Shown here: positions 10,860 through 22,894 of the stretch, piece after piece
Position numbering within the stretch: position 1 is the stretch's first letter
How the letters are laid out: each line of letters begins with the position of its first letter
NCBI GenBank assembly: GCA_032622095.1
Contig: CP136061.1
Span: 251,793,582-251,857,581, forward strand
Origin: Siphonodentalium dalli
Lineage: Eukaryota > Mollusca > Scaphopoda > Gadilida > Siphonodentaliidae
Length of the DNA stretch: 64,000 nucleotides
Reading direction: 5' to 3'
Notes under the pieces: model-generated
Seen by the model: only the letters and a program-made list of their open reading frames with translations
Database searches by the model: none
What the model was told of the DNA's origin: nothing
Position numbers and translations under genes: made by a program

Positions 10860-12100
10860 ATCTAAACAGGGTACGTATACATATTCTCAACAAAAGTTCC
10901 CTTCAACGCAGCCTTAGCCATGTACAATGCGGTCATAAAGTCAACAGAACGCGGTTGCTTTTTAGGGTGCATTGTGACCTCGTTGTAAACGACTAAGGAC
11001 CGTATTCAAATTAAATTCACTGACTTGGGAATCAATGCAGTCGTCTTGAATTTCTAATCACTACGCCGAAAAAATATATGAAAGCTGAGGCTGAATTACG
11101 TTTGTCTACTTTGCATTATATCTTTTAGTTTTGTTTCATTAGCTTTCATGTCTGAATAATTTTTCGGTTATTTTCCCACTCCTTTTGTCCATTCAGACCT
11201 GATGTAGTTTTCCATTAAAATGATGTTGTAAATAAATCACTGTTTAATTGCTTTTATTCATCGAGACATTTGTTTGTTAATAAATCAAGGTAACTCTGTT
11301 AATTATTGACGTATTTACAAATGCGTAGCTCCAATATAGCAATAAGTAAACTCAAGCAGGTGGGCGATTTTCCAAGAAATCTTTGAGCTGCCTGTATGTA
11401 TGGCACCCCAAGACGAAGCAGTCTCATTCCCCTCATGGCTGCGATCGGTCCACTCGAAATTATGGCCGATCACCGCAAATCGCAACATATATATATTTTA
11501 GTCGGAGAGCTAATATGGGTCCCCTTTCACCACTCGGGACTTGACTTTACCCCACTAATTTGTTCTTTATTATGTCTTTCAACTTTTAAGCAATGTTAAC
11601 CAGAAAAAAAGTTGCCGTGTAGACTCCAGACAAGATGGCGCCTTTTTCAGACTAGGACCTGAGTCAGTTTGATGCAAATTATAGCGGGAACTCTAGTAAA
11701 ATGTATACAAATGTATATATTTTCGTGAAGGTAAGACATAATGACACTTTCAAAGGGCAAAATTGAAACTCCTTATCCAAGAGGGCCGTCAAAATGACCG
11801 TCAGAAATTGAAAATGTGACGTTTTCTCACTTATAACTTCTAGATCAGTTTATTCTGCGTGGAAGTGGTTGAGAAATGTGACTTTATTTTGTATATTGTA
11901 TATTAACTGATCATTGGGTCAATGACATGTGGAATTATTGGGGTCCTAGCCGCTTCCGATTCCTCAAAAATTGCGATTTTACAGAATACGATATAAAATT
12001 TCACAAAAATTTACAATTGGGATTCTAATCATATTTCAACAACAAATGAACATAACCTTGTAATGTAAGTGGGGTATATCATTATCTATGAATATTCCAA
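10860..12100. other. No recognisable gene
   Basis: AT-rich non-coding sequence. No exon with convincing borders was seen on either strand. Confidence 0.4.
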
Positions 12101-12119
12101 CTTATTGGAACCAAAATTG

Positions 12120-13900
12120 TGACTTTGGCTCAAAATGGCTGCCAAAATATAATTAACTGACAACTTCGTGTTCTATTCTGGTTGTCCCAGTTGCGTATGG
12201 GGCATGACAAATTCATTTTAAAGTTGAATATGGCATTTTGCAGAGAACCTCTTTTGTGATTCTGGCCATATTATTGAAAGGAAGTCGGCAAAACTTTGAG
12301 ACGGAACTGAGATGAACCACAACCTTTGGCTATTCTGGTCCAGTTGTATTAAAATTGATCAACTGGATACAGGGTGGATGCCAAGATGTAAGCCAGGGAT
12401 TTACTGTATGGCCATAGATGAGGTTAATATGTATACATCGAGTTATTGTATGGCCATGACTGATGTGAATAGGCATACAATGAATTGACTATAAGATAAT
12501 GAGTGGGTGTCCATGGTGAGATGTATAGGTATACAACGAGTGGTCACGGTCATGTGTGAGGTGAAACGGTATGCATTGAGTGACTATGGTGTATGGTTAT
12601 GTGTACGCAGTACGATGTACCCGATGTAGCTGTATGGACATTGATGTGGTGTATGGTAATAACGAGACTAGCTACACGGTCATATGTGGTGTTGTTTATG
12701 TATATATGGAGTGACTGTTCTGGTCGTGTACCGTGTGTGGCTGTATTGTGATAGGTGGGTGTATTTGTATGCATGTGCTGACTGTATGATCATGGATTGG
12801 TGTGTGGATAAATGGGGAGTGATTTTATGGCTATGGGTAATGTGTAAAGGTATTCATAGAATGAACGTACATTCATGATTTAAGTGTATATGCATACCTA
12901 GAGTAAGTGGATGCCCATTGACAAGCGTGTGGGTATATATGGAGTGGCCTTGTGGTAAGGGTGGGATGTATATCTATATATGTCGTTTATGTATTATTAT
13001 TTGTATTTGTATACGGATTAGCCGTATGATCATGGATGGCGTGTATGAGGAGTATACAGTGAGTCGCTGACTTGTCATTTGTGATGTGAAAATGCAAGTA
13101 CGGAAGGTATGAGTGGTTGTGTGTGCGGGTATTGGCACCTGGAAGGGATGAATGGACATTGGCGAGGTGTATATGCATACCTGGAGTGACTCTATGGTCA
13201 TGTGTGGGCTTCATATGTATATATCTAGTGGTTATATGACTATGGGAATAGGGACTATGTATACGGGTAGTGACTGTATGTTCAATTGTGAGATGAATAG
13301 GTATAAACGGAGTGACTGTATGCTACTGGATGTGCATATGTATACATGGAGTGACTATATTACCACACTGCCAAAAATATTTTCTCAATTCAGGAAAAAA
13401 AAATAATCTTGAAATGAGATATTATCTTGGGAGAATAGCTAGAAAAATAAGAAAAACATATTTTCTAGGTCAAGAAATGAAAGGGTGGGATAATTTCTTG
13501 TCTGAGAAAATTTCTTTAAGAAAACACAGTAATCTTAGTAAGAAAATCCTAGTAAAAAAATCTTAGTATAGATTTTTTTTCTTAATGTAGGAAAGATTGT
13601 TTTTCTCACATAAGTTTATTTTTCTTGAAATAAGATAAGTTTAAGATACTGCGATTATCTTGGGAGAATAGCTAGAAATTTAAGAAAGCTATACAATTAA
13701 TCTAGAACAAGAAATTATATTTTCTATAGTAAGAAATATCGTCAAGATATTTTTTCTTAAGTGATGCCAATTTTTTCTAGAATGAGATTTTCTCAAGCAG
13801 GAAAATAAATCTAAGTGAGGAAAACAAGTTTTCTTAACTAGGAATATTTTCCCCAATTAGGAAAGATATATTAGAAAACAATTCTTAATTAAGAAAAACA
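12120..13900 (+). repeat. Composite repeat, arm 1 of a long inverted pair
   Basis: Three parts in order: a unique head (about 12120-12400, with GTATGGGGCATGACAAATTC and ATACAGGGTGGATGCCAAGA); degenerate tandem units of roughly 46 bases built on GAGTGACTGTATGGTCATG (about 12400-13360); and a tail starting CACTGCCAAAAATA at about 13367, made of short TTTTCTTA/TAAGAAAA motifs in both orientations. The same three parts appear in inverse order and strand at about 27826-29335. The tail start resembles a TIR terminus, but I found no matching second end. Confidence 0.75.
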
Positions 13901-14025
13901 TTTAATTTTAAATTAATATATAATTTCAATTGTGTTTTAAAATATACAATTGACATTTATTCTGAATATAAAAACTTGTAAATATCATTGTTAAATGTAT
14001 AATAGAGACAATAAGGGGGGCTTAA

Positions 14026-14517
14026 AGGCACGGGAGGCCTTAGTTGTCGAAAATATTCATATTTGTTTCAATCACCGTAAACAGAAAAACATTAAAACGC
14101 ATACAGTTTTGTTCATATAAACATGACCATCGCGTAAACAGCATGCTATCATAAAGACCTACTATATTTTACCTAAGCAGGAGCCTGATTGTGTTACATA
14201 AGGCAGCACAGTGTTACTGGCTAATCACACACAAATGATATAAATGCTCTTTATTCGTTCCATATCAAAATTCAGCAACAATGAACGCTCTTTATGTTTA
14301 CCATCATAATATAAACAAACACCAGGAAAGTACCTTTTTATGCTTTTGTTTACATAAGAATGGTCAAACATATGACAATAAGATACTGTTTAATCGATAT
14401 TTCTTATTTGTATACGGACAAAGTCTGTCTGCATTTTAATATTCTTTCTGTTTGTGGCGGTTTTTGACCGGTGGAAATATTTTCACAGCATACCCACCGC
14501 CAAGGCCTCCCGTACCT
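14026..14517. mobile_element. TTAA-flanked MITE
   Basis: Terminal inverted repeats AGGCACGGGAGGCCTTAG (left) and its one-mismatch partner AGGTACGGGAGGCCTTGG (right, reverse strand) are flanked by TTAA at 14022-14025 and 14518-14521. The 492-base interior is non-coding. TTAA target sites are used by piggyBac and Kolobok elements, and the AGG start does not decide between them. Confidence 0.8.
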
Positions 14518-15190
14518 TTAAACTTTTAATATACAGTCAACAATTTCTCGTTACAGTTATGGGTTTCTAAAATTGCAAGTGGCCAAACAAGATACTGTGT
14601 ACATTCGCGAAATGAAACTATACAAAGTACCTGTATCTTGTTCTGCCTCTTAAAATTGTATAAACCTATATACGCAACAAAAAATATATTGATTGCTAAT
14701 ATTACATCCCGACACATGATTTTCAATATATTTATAGAAAGAGTTACCTCAAATCTGTCGGTTGCAAAAATAATATATAACAATTTCTGTTATTTGAGTA
14801 TCCAGTTCAAACGATAGGATAAAAAATCATCACACATGACAAAACAAGCACTGTATGTGCCTTAATAAACATCGTAACCCTGTATTTTTAAATGCACATA
14901 TTCTAGGACGGGTGATGTGTAATAAACACAGAAAGACACTTGTATTAATGGATTTGTTGATACAGCACTTGTGCCATTGAGGAAAGATAGAACTCTAGGG
15001 TGTGCTGTTCATTCCGTCATTGTGCGCTAGCACTCGTGTCATATCAACAAACCCATAAACAAAATTGTGTAATTCTAAGTATATACAGCATGGTTTCAAT
15101 AGCTGTTTCATGAATCATGCAGATTGCAGGTTTACTGTTCAGGTACTAGCCCAAGTCTTTTCGGTATGCAACAGCTTGAGATATCGAATA

Positions 15191-15403
15191 CAGTAATGCC
15201 CAGAGTATAATCGACTCCTTAAACACAGTAGAATTATGGGTAACTTTTCAGGATTTAGTCGGAAATATGGCTTGTTGCCATTCATCAGAAAGCTCTCTGA
15301 GAGCTTTCCGATGAATGGCAACAAGCCATATTTCCAACTAAATCCTGAAAAGTTACCCATAATTCTGCTGTGGTTAAGGAGTTGATTACTTAGAGCATTA
15401 CTG
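15191..15403. mobile_element. 213-bp palindromic element
   Basis: Two arms of about 106 bases, centred near 15297, are near-perfect inverted copies. The left arm includes ATTATGGGTAACTTTTCAGG and GGCTTGTTGCCATTCATC. The outer ends are CAGTAATGC and GCATTACTG. A diverged single arm of the same family is at 20527-20610. It is non-coding. Confidence 0.85.
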
Positions 15404-16500
15404 CAGTTGAAACTGTTTTGGATCGAGTCCTGTCCGGCTACTCTTCTATAACCTCTCAAGATTTTGAAGTGTTGAATGGGTCACCATGAATCGCTCAATT
15501 AAACAATCGCAACGGTGTTGAGTGTTTTGCTTATCGCTCACTATTTACTGCTGTATATAAACAAACGATTGACTCACACAAAGTGTGTTTTGTGGATAAT
15601 AACGCATTCATATGAACATTATCCTATACTATTAGTATATTCTTGGGAAACTTTTTGTAAATGTTATTTATAAATTATAACCTATAACGAAGGCCATCCA
15701 TTCCTTTAAGTTCCAAAGATATAAGGAGAATCACTGCATTTTAATTGCATACCGCATCCATCGTGGTGCTGTTTTGTGTTCAAGTGACAACCTTACCATG
15801 GTGTTGGAAATTACTGCAGTGTAATACCACAGCATTACCTGGGTAACACCACGTTAGAGATGGTCAATTACTTTAAGTATATGCAGGTTTGAAATCATCA
15901 CGCTTGGGAAAGGCTGCCCTCTATGTTCTTATAAAAAAGCGTCACTTTGACCTAATCTGACGAAATACTGGTAGTGCTACAATCAAGATAACTTCAACCC
16001 ACAATTCTGGGCGTAAAGTCCATTATAGAAGAGTATCGGGATGGGACTCGGTCCAAAACAGCATCAACACAACCGATACCACAAGTTGTGGACAGGGAAA
16101 ACTTGGTCTAAACAGGTACTAGTACATGCATGTATTACAAGCATTAAAGGGTACACTAAATCCGGCCATTTATGAGACCATCTCCTTGTATACTCAACAG
16201 AATATATGCAACAAATGAATGTGCTCTATGTCTAAGCCACATTAAGCTCCTTGTACAGATTACTTGGTGATACAGCAGGTTGACAAAGATAAAGGAACAT
16301 CAGAATATTTTTATTCTGTGATGGATTTTAAGGCCTGTATGTGTGTACATGTACATGAATCTGATTATATTGACATGCTGCAATAATGTGTCACTTGAAG
16401 TGATGTGAAACACTCCAATAGGGTGATAAAATATAAATGGAGAATAATCTTGTTAAAAGTAGTACTTTTTACAAACATTATATCCAAATTAACAACACAC
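15404..16500. other. No recognisable gene
   Basis: Non-coding. A short palindromic stretch near 15815-15850 (ACTGCAGT, GGTAATACC-like) is the only structure noticed. Confidence 0.4.
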
Positions 16501-16529
16501 ACCATCATTTGTATACATAATTAAATGCA

Positions 16530-16650
16530 GTAACTATCAAAGGCGAACTCGTTTTCGTTATATTATCGCCGATAGATGCGCCCCGAATCGAGTAGTAAAT
16601 ATTCACAATTGAGCGTAGTTCAGACAATGTTTTCTATGGAGTATTACGGT
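16530..16650 (+). repeat. Dispersed repeat, partner of 195-335
   Basis: This is the reverse-complement match of the copy at the window start, with mismatches spread evenly. See that entry for shared blocks. Confidence 0.65.
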
Positions 16651-16726
16651 TGATTTGCTTTCGATTTTCGGCTATGTTAGTAGAATGCTACCTTATTCCA
16701 GTTGGCATAGCGCCTTGGTACTAAAG

Positions 16727-18829
16727 CCCCTGTCACACTCAGACCGGCGCTCTCATTGCGCTGCAAAAGTATCAAAGCGCCCACCTAAACGCACTAAGGT
16801 CTCCAAGAACCGATTGGTGACGCAGTGGACACTGGCTACAACGGGCGAGGATCTCCATGGTCGCACATAGGTGCCAGAGCGCCGCGCTTGTTTTATGCAT
16901 GCACAAAACAAGCGCAGAAGCTCGGCGTTCTGACCAGGACGTAGTACTGTCGCCGTGACAGCGCAAAGCAAAGCGCCAAGCGAGCGACGTGAGCGTTATG
17001 TGGACGTAGCAAAAGCGCATTATTAGCTTCTCGTGGTCGCAGCAAGGAATTAATATTGTATTTTGCGACTACAGTAAGCTTAATCAAATTCTCACTACGT
17101 GCCTTTCCCGTCCTTAATACGCTCAATGAGGCTCTGTCAAAAACTTATTGCGCTCTTTCTGCGCTGTCATGGGGTGTTATGGACTGGTTCCCGCTCATAG
17201 AACGTCCACGTTGTGCTGCCACTGCGACTCTGGCGCTCGCTTTACGCCCAAGCGTTACACATGGCGTTCTTTCGGCGTTTACATCAGGTTTACAGTACGA
17301 TCCCACTTTGAAATGCGGTCTGCTCACACCAACTGTTGTATTGCGTGTGTCTTTGGTAGGTATCTGCTATGTCTGAATTATATAGTTGTATTGCGTGTGT
17401 CTTTGGTAGGTATCTGTTATGTGTGAATTATATAGTTGTATTGCGTGTGTCTTTGGTAGATTTATGTTATGTCTGAATTATATAGTTGTATTGCGTGTCA
17501 GGCTGGCGATCAGGCTGGCGTTTGCTTTGAGTTGAAAAAGTATCAAAATACGAGTAACGCACAGTAGAAGCGCGGAAAATTGTCAGAAATTTTCAATCTG
17601 TTAAAACAAGAGAACCAATGTCAGAAATGGTAACGCGCTCAAGATCATATATTATAAACCCAAGAATGTAATTGTAGAATATAAAATATAGTGGTTTTGC
17701 GAATGACCAACTCAGAATTCCGTTAAATAACAATAACAACCAGCACCTAATTAACGAACCGGTGGCCGACTCGACCGTCTCCGACCACAACCCCCAGTGG
17801 GCTGCTGAAATTTCTTTTATTTGTAATTGACATATAGTTTATCACAAACCAAAAATCAACATTAATCAACGTTGATTAACACAATAAACGAAAGTGAATT
17901 TCCCCAACTACATGCACCTTTTACGGGACTCGGCCTCCAGCTTGCAGTTTGACTTTTAATCATCCCAAAAATTCCCATTCTATAAATAAAACTAATAAAA
18001 TACCCATTGATAATGTCAGCCCGCACGCGAAACGAGAAACTTCCCCACCAGTTATACATGCGGCGCGCGTGACAAGCTATGCTCATATCCCGCTTATCAC
18101 GTTTTCGTCGCGCTCTTTGTACGACCCATTGCGTTCCTGCTTTGTCATGTCAATTCTCACGCTCTCACGAACTCTCACTGCGTTTCCTCCACGCCGTAAA
18201 CGCTCTTAATGCGTTCAAGTCGTTGTCATTGCGTTGTTAGTACGCTCTGCGCTGTCATGGCGACCGTACTACGCCTGGTCAGAACGCCGAACCTCTGCGC
18301 TTGTTTTGTGCATGCACAAAACAAGCGCGGCGCTCTGGCGCTCTGGGGCGATCACGGAGACCCTCTCCCGTCCTAGCCAGTGTCCACTGCGTCACCAATA
18401 CGTTCTTGAATACCTTACTGCGCTTTGCTTGGCGCTTTGATTATTTGTCAGCGCAATGCAAGCGCCGGCCTGGTCGCATCGGAGTGTGACAGTAGTTTAA
18501 TCGGACAGCTAATTTATTGCGGAGTGTTGGGTATTTTCCTCACAACATAAAAACTGACTATGACTGGAGAACGCAGGAGGCGCTATCTATACTCTCCGCG
18601 CCCGCGCAGAGAACGTTTTGCGAACTTATTGAGAACGTACTAGCATCACAATGACAGCGACTTGAACGCACTAAGAGCGTGAGACTTGACAAAGTAGGAA
18701 CGCAATAGGAGCTTACTTTGTTTTAAAAGTTTGACAATTTTCGACAGTTTTCGGCGCTCCTCCTGCGTGTTACTCATATGTTGGTACCTTTGCAGCGCAG
18801 TGAGAGCGCCGGTCTGAGTGTGACAGGGG
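16727..18829. mobile_element. Nested GC-rich long-TIR element complex
   Basis: The outer ends share CCCCTGTCACACTCAGACCG followed by GCGCTCTCA.TGCGCTGCAAA in inverse orientation (16727 and 18829). Inside, 16760-17000 is again inverted against 18236-18495. Both of these copies contain a hairpin, GCGCTTGTTTT...AAAACAAGCGC, around TGCATGC. The inner right copy ends in its own TIR-like tail (GAGTGTGACAG, 18483-18493), so at least two insertions of one family appear to be nested. GC content is well above that of the surroundings. No transposase was found. A possible degenerate 9-bp flank duplication (GTACTAAAG/GTATTACTG) would suit Mutator-like elements but matches at only 6 of 9 positions. Confidence 0.65.
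17335..17497. repeat. 50-bp tandem repeat
   Basis: Three and a partial unit with a 50-base period (TTGTATTGCGTGTGTCTTTG, then a TATGT..GAATTATATAG border). It lies within the GC-rich TIR complex. Confidence 0.85.
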
Positions 18830-18839
18830 TATTACTGAT

Positions 18840-19500
18840 CAGTTTCACGCACCAGAACAAGTGCATAATATATCTTTAAAAGTTCATATCCTTCAGACAA
18901 GCTCAGAAACAAGGCTTGAGACTGATCCATGGGTACTGTTGTGCTTTGTGTAGAGATATGAAACTGGTACACCTCCAAATTCTGGTCAATGTAGTATGAA
19001 GTACGGTATAACAAAGGTTATGCATACACTGGATGCCATAGTGCACATTTTCTGAGACTCATACAGGTACATACAGAAGCATACAGGTACATGTATGTTG
19101 TAGAATTGAATTCACTAACTTCACTTGCCAAGATTTTCACCACTAAGTCTGATAAAATGTAGACGTCACTGATCGGTCTCCATCAAGGAAGGAATTGATG
19201 TGTCATTTTTGCCTTTGATGAAGACATTGGTCATCATTTGGTTATATATTAAAGCCTCCCCTTCGCTGCACAGTACTGGATTCAGTGCATACCGTCCATT
19301 GGCATCATATGGTACATGTATATAGCCAGGACTGTCACAAAGCAACAACTCACATTATGTCATGCATGGACGAATACCGATAACATCTAGATTACATGTA
19401 TCCGTTACATGTACACCGAATAACATTTGAAATCCTTCCTCATCCAGTCCTGGACAGAATTAATAATATTGGTATCAAGGGTAATCATTATCTGCAAGAA
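18840..19500 (-). other. Coding-like minus-strand segments, unknown family
   Basis: Three short open segments look protein-like. 19425-19494 follows the acceptor TTTCTTGCAG and includes NSVQDWMRKDFKCYS. 19170-19338 follows GTGACAG and reads SPGYIHVPYDANGRYALNPV onward to SLMETDQ. 18840-18993 follows CATTGACCAG and reads NLEVYQFHISTQSTTVP onward to VRETDQ. The last two each end in GATCA followed directly by GT. Mixed residue content and plausible acceptors suggest exons, but phases do not join cleanly and I do not recognise the family. They could be decayed exons of one gene with the segments at 21.4-22.1 kb. The last segment ends just outside the GC-rich TIR complex. Confidence 0.25.
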
Positions 19501-20118
19501 ACACTCAGGAAACATGATTCTATGATTGGTTGTCAGATATCATGCCTTGAATGAAATGTGTATGTCTCAATCCAGTCAGGCAGCTCCTCCTGTCTGAAAA
19601 ATAAGATTTGAATGCTTGTAATGACATCAGAAAAGCGGAATGACTAATCATGTACATATTATTAAGATGTACGGTCCAAATTAATCACCCGGGGGGGAGG
19701 GGCAGTTATAACAGTAATGTTATCCATTCAAACGCTGCATGTTGGTCAGAATCAGCTACAAATACATATATTTACATACTAAGTGTTGTCATCATTAAAT
19801 CCAGCATACTGATTGGTCGGCGCCCACGTGGCTAGTTGCAGTTATTTCTCGGTGAATGCGCAACGGCTCATAACACCAAGCTCACAACACCATACATACG
19901 TCATTGGGTTTGGAAAGACGAACGCGTAATGTTTTGGGAGCATTTGGACTCGCGCAGGATTGACTTAATACATCATCTGGTTGCAATATGAAGAGAAATT
20001 GTTCCTATTAACTTTTGCCAAGGGTGCTATTGGGTACTTTGGGCTGTTTTTTGTCACGATACACTATTCAATTTAAATACATTTACAAAAGTGGCTTTTT
20101 CGCTAAATGTATATAAAT

Positions 20119-20279
20119 ATAAGGATTAACTGTCATGTGGACTATTTTAATGGAGATGTAACCGTGAGGAAAGTGGTCATAACTTGTATGTAAAACCCTT
20201 TGGGTTTTACACAAGTTATGTCCACTTACCTCACGGTTACATCTCCATAAAAACAGTCCACATGACAGTTAATACTTAT
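20119..20279. mobile_element. Complete palindromic foldback element
   Basis: Two inverted arms of about 78 bases centred near 20205. The left arm has AACTGTCATGTGGACT and GGAGATGTAACCGTGAGG; the right arm is its reverse complement with a few changes. The window start carries the right arm of another copy. Confidence 0.85.
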
Positions 20280-20526
20280 GTACATATACTAGTAGCATAT
20301 ACCGTTGTAACAGGATACCTCCCCTTAAATATCTCCCCACTAACAATACCCACATGAATGACTAAAATAAAATTTCACTCATTTGATATGTTACTTGAAC
20401 AAACAAAATTAAATAAAAAACAAACGTAAATCTCATAAAACATCTTTTTCGGGCCATTTCATGGTCAAATGATATCAAAAGGGTGAATTTTCTTTTAGTC
20501 AAAGATTGGGGGAATGTCAGGGAATT

Positions 20527-20610
20527 ACAGTAATGCCCAAAGTAAGTGACCACTTAACCTCAGGATTGTGGGTAATTTTTCAGGATTTATTCAGAAATAT
20601 GGCTTGTGTG
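20527..20610 (+). repeat. Single arm related to the 15.2-kb palindrome
   Basis: CAGTAATGCCCAAAGTA, ATTGTGGGTAATTTTTCAGG and AGAAATATGGCTTGT match the left arm of 15191-15403 with scattered changes. No opposite arm follows, so this is a half element or a degraded copy. Confidence 0.6.
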
Positions 20611-20935
20611 GTCTCACACCAGAAACTTCTAACACAGCAGTACTAGAAAGGTTACCGCTTCAACACTGCACCAAATCGGTTGATATTTATGTAAAATATA
20701 CGAAGCAGACTAGGTGTTATGTATTGCTCTGCGTACCTATTTTTCCATGTACCTAAAAATAAGTCAAGCCCTGTTCCATGTGTGAGGTATGGCTACATGT
20801 ATACTCAAAGTAATTGGCCACCTCTTAGTATAGTGCCCCCGTTAATACTGCAGTATTAAAGATATATAAAGCACAGTAACCTCCAACACCTCATTATGGT
20901 TACTAGTACAGTTTCAACGTTGCATATACCACAGT

Positions 20936-21100
20936 TACACCCCATATGCATGTTGTCATGTCACACCCCATATGCATGTTGTCATGTTACACCCCATATG
21001 CATGTTGTCATGTTACACCCCATATGCATGTTGTCATGTTACACCCCATATGGCATATGCATGTTGTCATGTTACACCCCATATGCATGTTGTCATGTTT
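20936..21100. repeat. 26-bp tandem repeat
   Basis: Six units of CACCCCATATGCATGTTGTC plus ATGTTA. One unit has an internal repeat of GCATAT (around 21050). It produces repetitive ORFs that have no coding meaning. Confidence 0.9.
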
Positions 21101-21382
21101 CGCATGCATGAAAATAAAATGCAGTGTTTTTCCTCCTATCTGTGGAACGGATGGCCTTCGTTACATGTACATGTATATATTATTCCAAATATAGGACATG
21201 GGAACGCTGATAGAAAAATTGTATTGTATATACGGGAGTTAAATGTAGCACATAATGAACTTTTAAGTTGCCAACATTGTTTAGGCTGTCAATTTATAAA
21301 CTCCACCCATCCATGTTGTCAGGCTGCATTGATTGGCATTACACAAACAAGCATGAAAAGATAATTTAGTGATTCATCTTAT

Positions 21383-21535
21383 TCATGCATATATAAGTTC
21401 ATTGAACAAGATCCATGTGGCTGTTTTAATTTTCAACTTTTGGTGTGATATTTGTTGGTGTATCATAACTGCATGGTGCTCCACAACAGTAATGGACTTG
21501 ATACCGTGGTGGATATCATATACTGCCCGTATATA
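21383..21535 (-). other. Possible exon, unknown family
   Basis: An open minus-strand segment after the acceptor ATCGCAG reads YIRAVYDIHHGIKSITVVEH and ends FNEL-IYA-stop. The opposite-strand ORF is rich in Trp, Cys and Ile, a typical antisense shadow of a true coding stretch. The acceptor lacks a polypyrimidine tract, so it may not be a working exon. Confidence 0.25.
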
Positions 21536-21599
21536 CTGCGATCATTACCAGGTATCCCCCCCGGAAAACAACTGCGGGACACAACGTACCGGGGGGTGG

Positions 21600-21700
21600 G
21601 GTGGTACTTAGGCGTAAAAAATTTACACGTAAATTTTTTCCTTATTCATTTAGGGGGGGGGGGGTTGTCGGAAAAAATTTGCATGTAATATTTTTCCAAA
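21600..21700. repeat. Poly-G and TTTTTCC-rich stretch
   Basis: Short inverted AAAATTTACACGTAAATTTT, a run of about 12 G near 21651-21663 and GGAAAAAATTTGCATG. It resembles the ends of the G-run element at 41667-42209, but no complete element can be outlined. Confidence 0.35.
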
Positions 21701-21834
21701 TATGTATTTTCAGACTCACAACTTCAATTTTCTCTCATTTTATAGAATATGGATTAACCTTAATATCCAAATCATATATACATGAGTAATACAATCCACA
21801 TAAAACAATTTTGGATAACCACTGTCTTGGTGTA

Positions 21835-22064
21835 CATGTGATATTGACCCCATTAACCCTCTTAATAATGCCAACTATGTCAGTGTCTACCAGTCGATTG
21901 CAGAATTCTACCCTGCGATCGCTTATCTGGCAAATTTTTACTGCAGAACTATCCCATGTATTAAACAATTTCTCCTCCAATGGTATCAGAAAACAGTTAT
22001 ATGCTGGTATCTCACTCATCTCATTTGCATCTTTTTCAAAGTCGAGGTAATGACTAGTTGTCAT
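21835..22064 (-). CDS. Putative exon with start codon, unknown family
   Basis: The minus strand opens with ATG at 22064, preceded in frame by a stop. It reads about 75 residues with mixed composition, including SEIPAYNCFLIPLEEKLFN, VKICQISDRRVEFCNRLV and DIVGIIKRVNGVNITCTPRQ. A CA|GTGGTT donor-like site follows TCTCCAAGA. There is no signal peptide and no domain I can name. The ORF continues to 21735 with lower-quality sequence, consistent with intron read-through. It could be the first coding exon of the gene suggested by the other minus-strand segments. Confidence 0.35.
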
Positions 22065-22279
22065 TTTTTAAAGTGCATACATAGCGTTGCGATCACCAAT
22101 ATACATGTTTGTACATGTCATGACATCACGAGGTACAAATCTGCGTTCTACTGGTAGACAATGACCATTTTAGTCACAATAATCTAAACTAAGTTAACAA
22201 GCACCTTCTCGTGAATTGTATGCTCCGGTGTTTTTTTCGCTTTCCGGTCAAACCGAGTTGTTGTCCGGCTGCGGTAGAT

Positions 22280-22440
22280 TTGATTTGGGGGGGGCGGGCA
22301 AATGGTCAGTGGATAAAAACTGCAGTTTTTGCTGTTTTGGGGGGGGGATACCCAAACCGAAGAAAACAGTTTTTTCCACCCTGTGTCTGCAGTTTTTTTC
22401 CGCCCCCCCCCCCTGCCCCCCCCCTCCCCCCCCCTTTTTT
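22280..22440. repeat. G-run/C-run hairpin sequence
   Basis: GGGGGGGGCGGGCAAATGG at the left, C-runs at the right (22404-22434) and inner CTGCAGTTTTT blocks form an imperfect inverted repeat. The G tracts could form quadruplex DNA. It may be a small element related to other G-run elements in the window. Confidence 0.5.
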
Positions 22441-22894
22441 AAGGTCCATAATCTTGAGGATAGCAGTATATACATGTATTGGTGACAATGTACAAATATT
22501 CATCTGCATGGTAGCTATACATGTAGATTATAAACTCACCACTGGTATTTTGGCGAACAGACTTCCAGTAATATTTGATATTTCACCTGTCATTTGTTCA
22601 TTGCCACGTGTCTAGCTAGACAGGACCGACGCTTAGACTAATCATGGGCGAAATCAATCTTCATATGTTGAAGATGAGAGGGCATGATGCCGCATCCACC
22701 ATGGCTAATGAATCTGGTATTTCTGTAATTGAAGAAAAAATACATGTACATGTATGCTGCATATATATGTATGTGATATGGATGCATGTATTTTCATAAT
22801 TTGCAAACATATTCAAAAACCAAGTGTAAAGTTCATTCTTCCAACAATATTAGCATTTTCGGCGATTCAGATGTCAGAAGACCATAATTCAATC

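Noticed and set aside
12550-13406. His/Thr-rich and Trp/Met-rich ORFs
   Set aside because: They lie in degenerate tandem units of the composite repeat; similar ORFs appear in the inverted arm for the same reason.
16655-18489. Arg/Ala/Cys-rich ORFs in the GC-rich block
   Set aside because: Overlapping ORFs on both strands arise from high GC content with few stops; the inverted arms give mirrored versions and none has a transposase motif.
20896-21364. Repetitive ORFs with HMHVVMLHP-type repeats
   Set aside because: Reading of the 26-bp tandem repeat in all frames; no conserved domain.
22211-22615. Proline-rich and glycine-rich ORFs
   Set aside because: Made by homopolymer C/G runs of the hairpin sequence on both strands.
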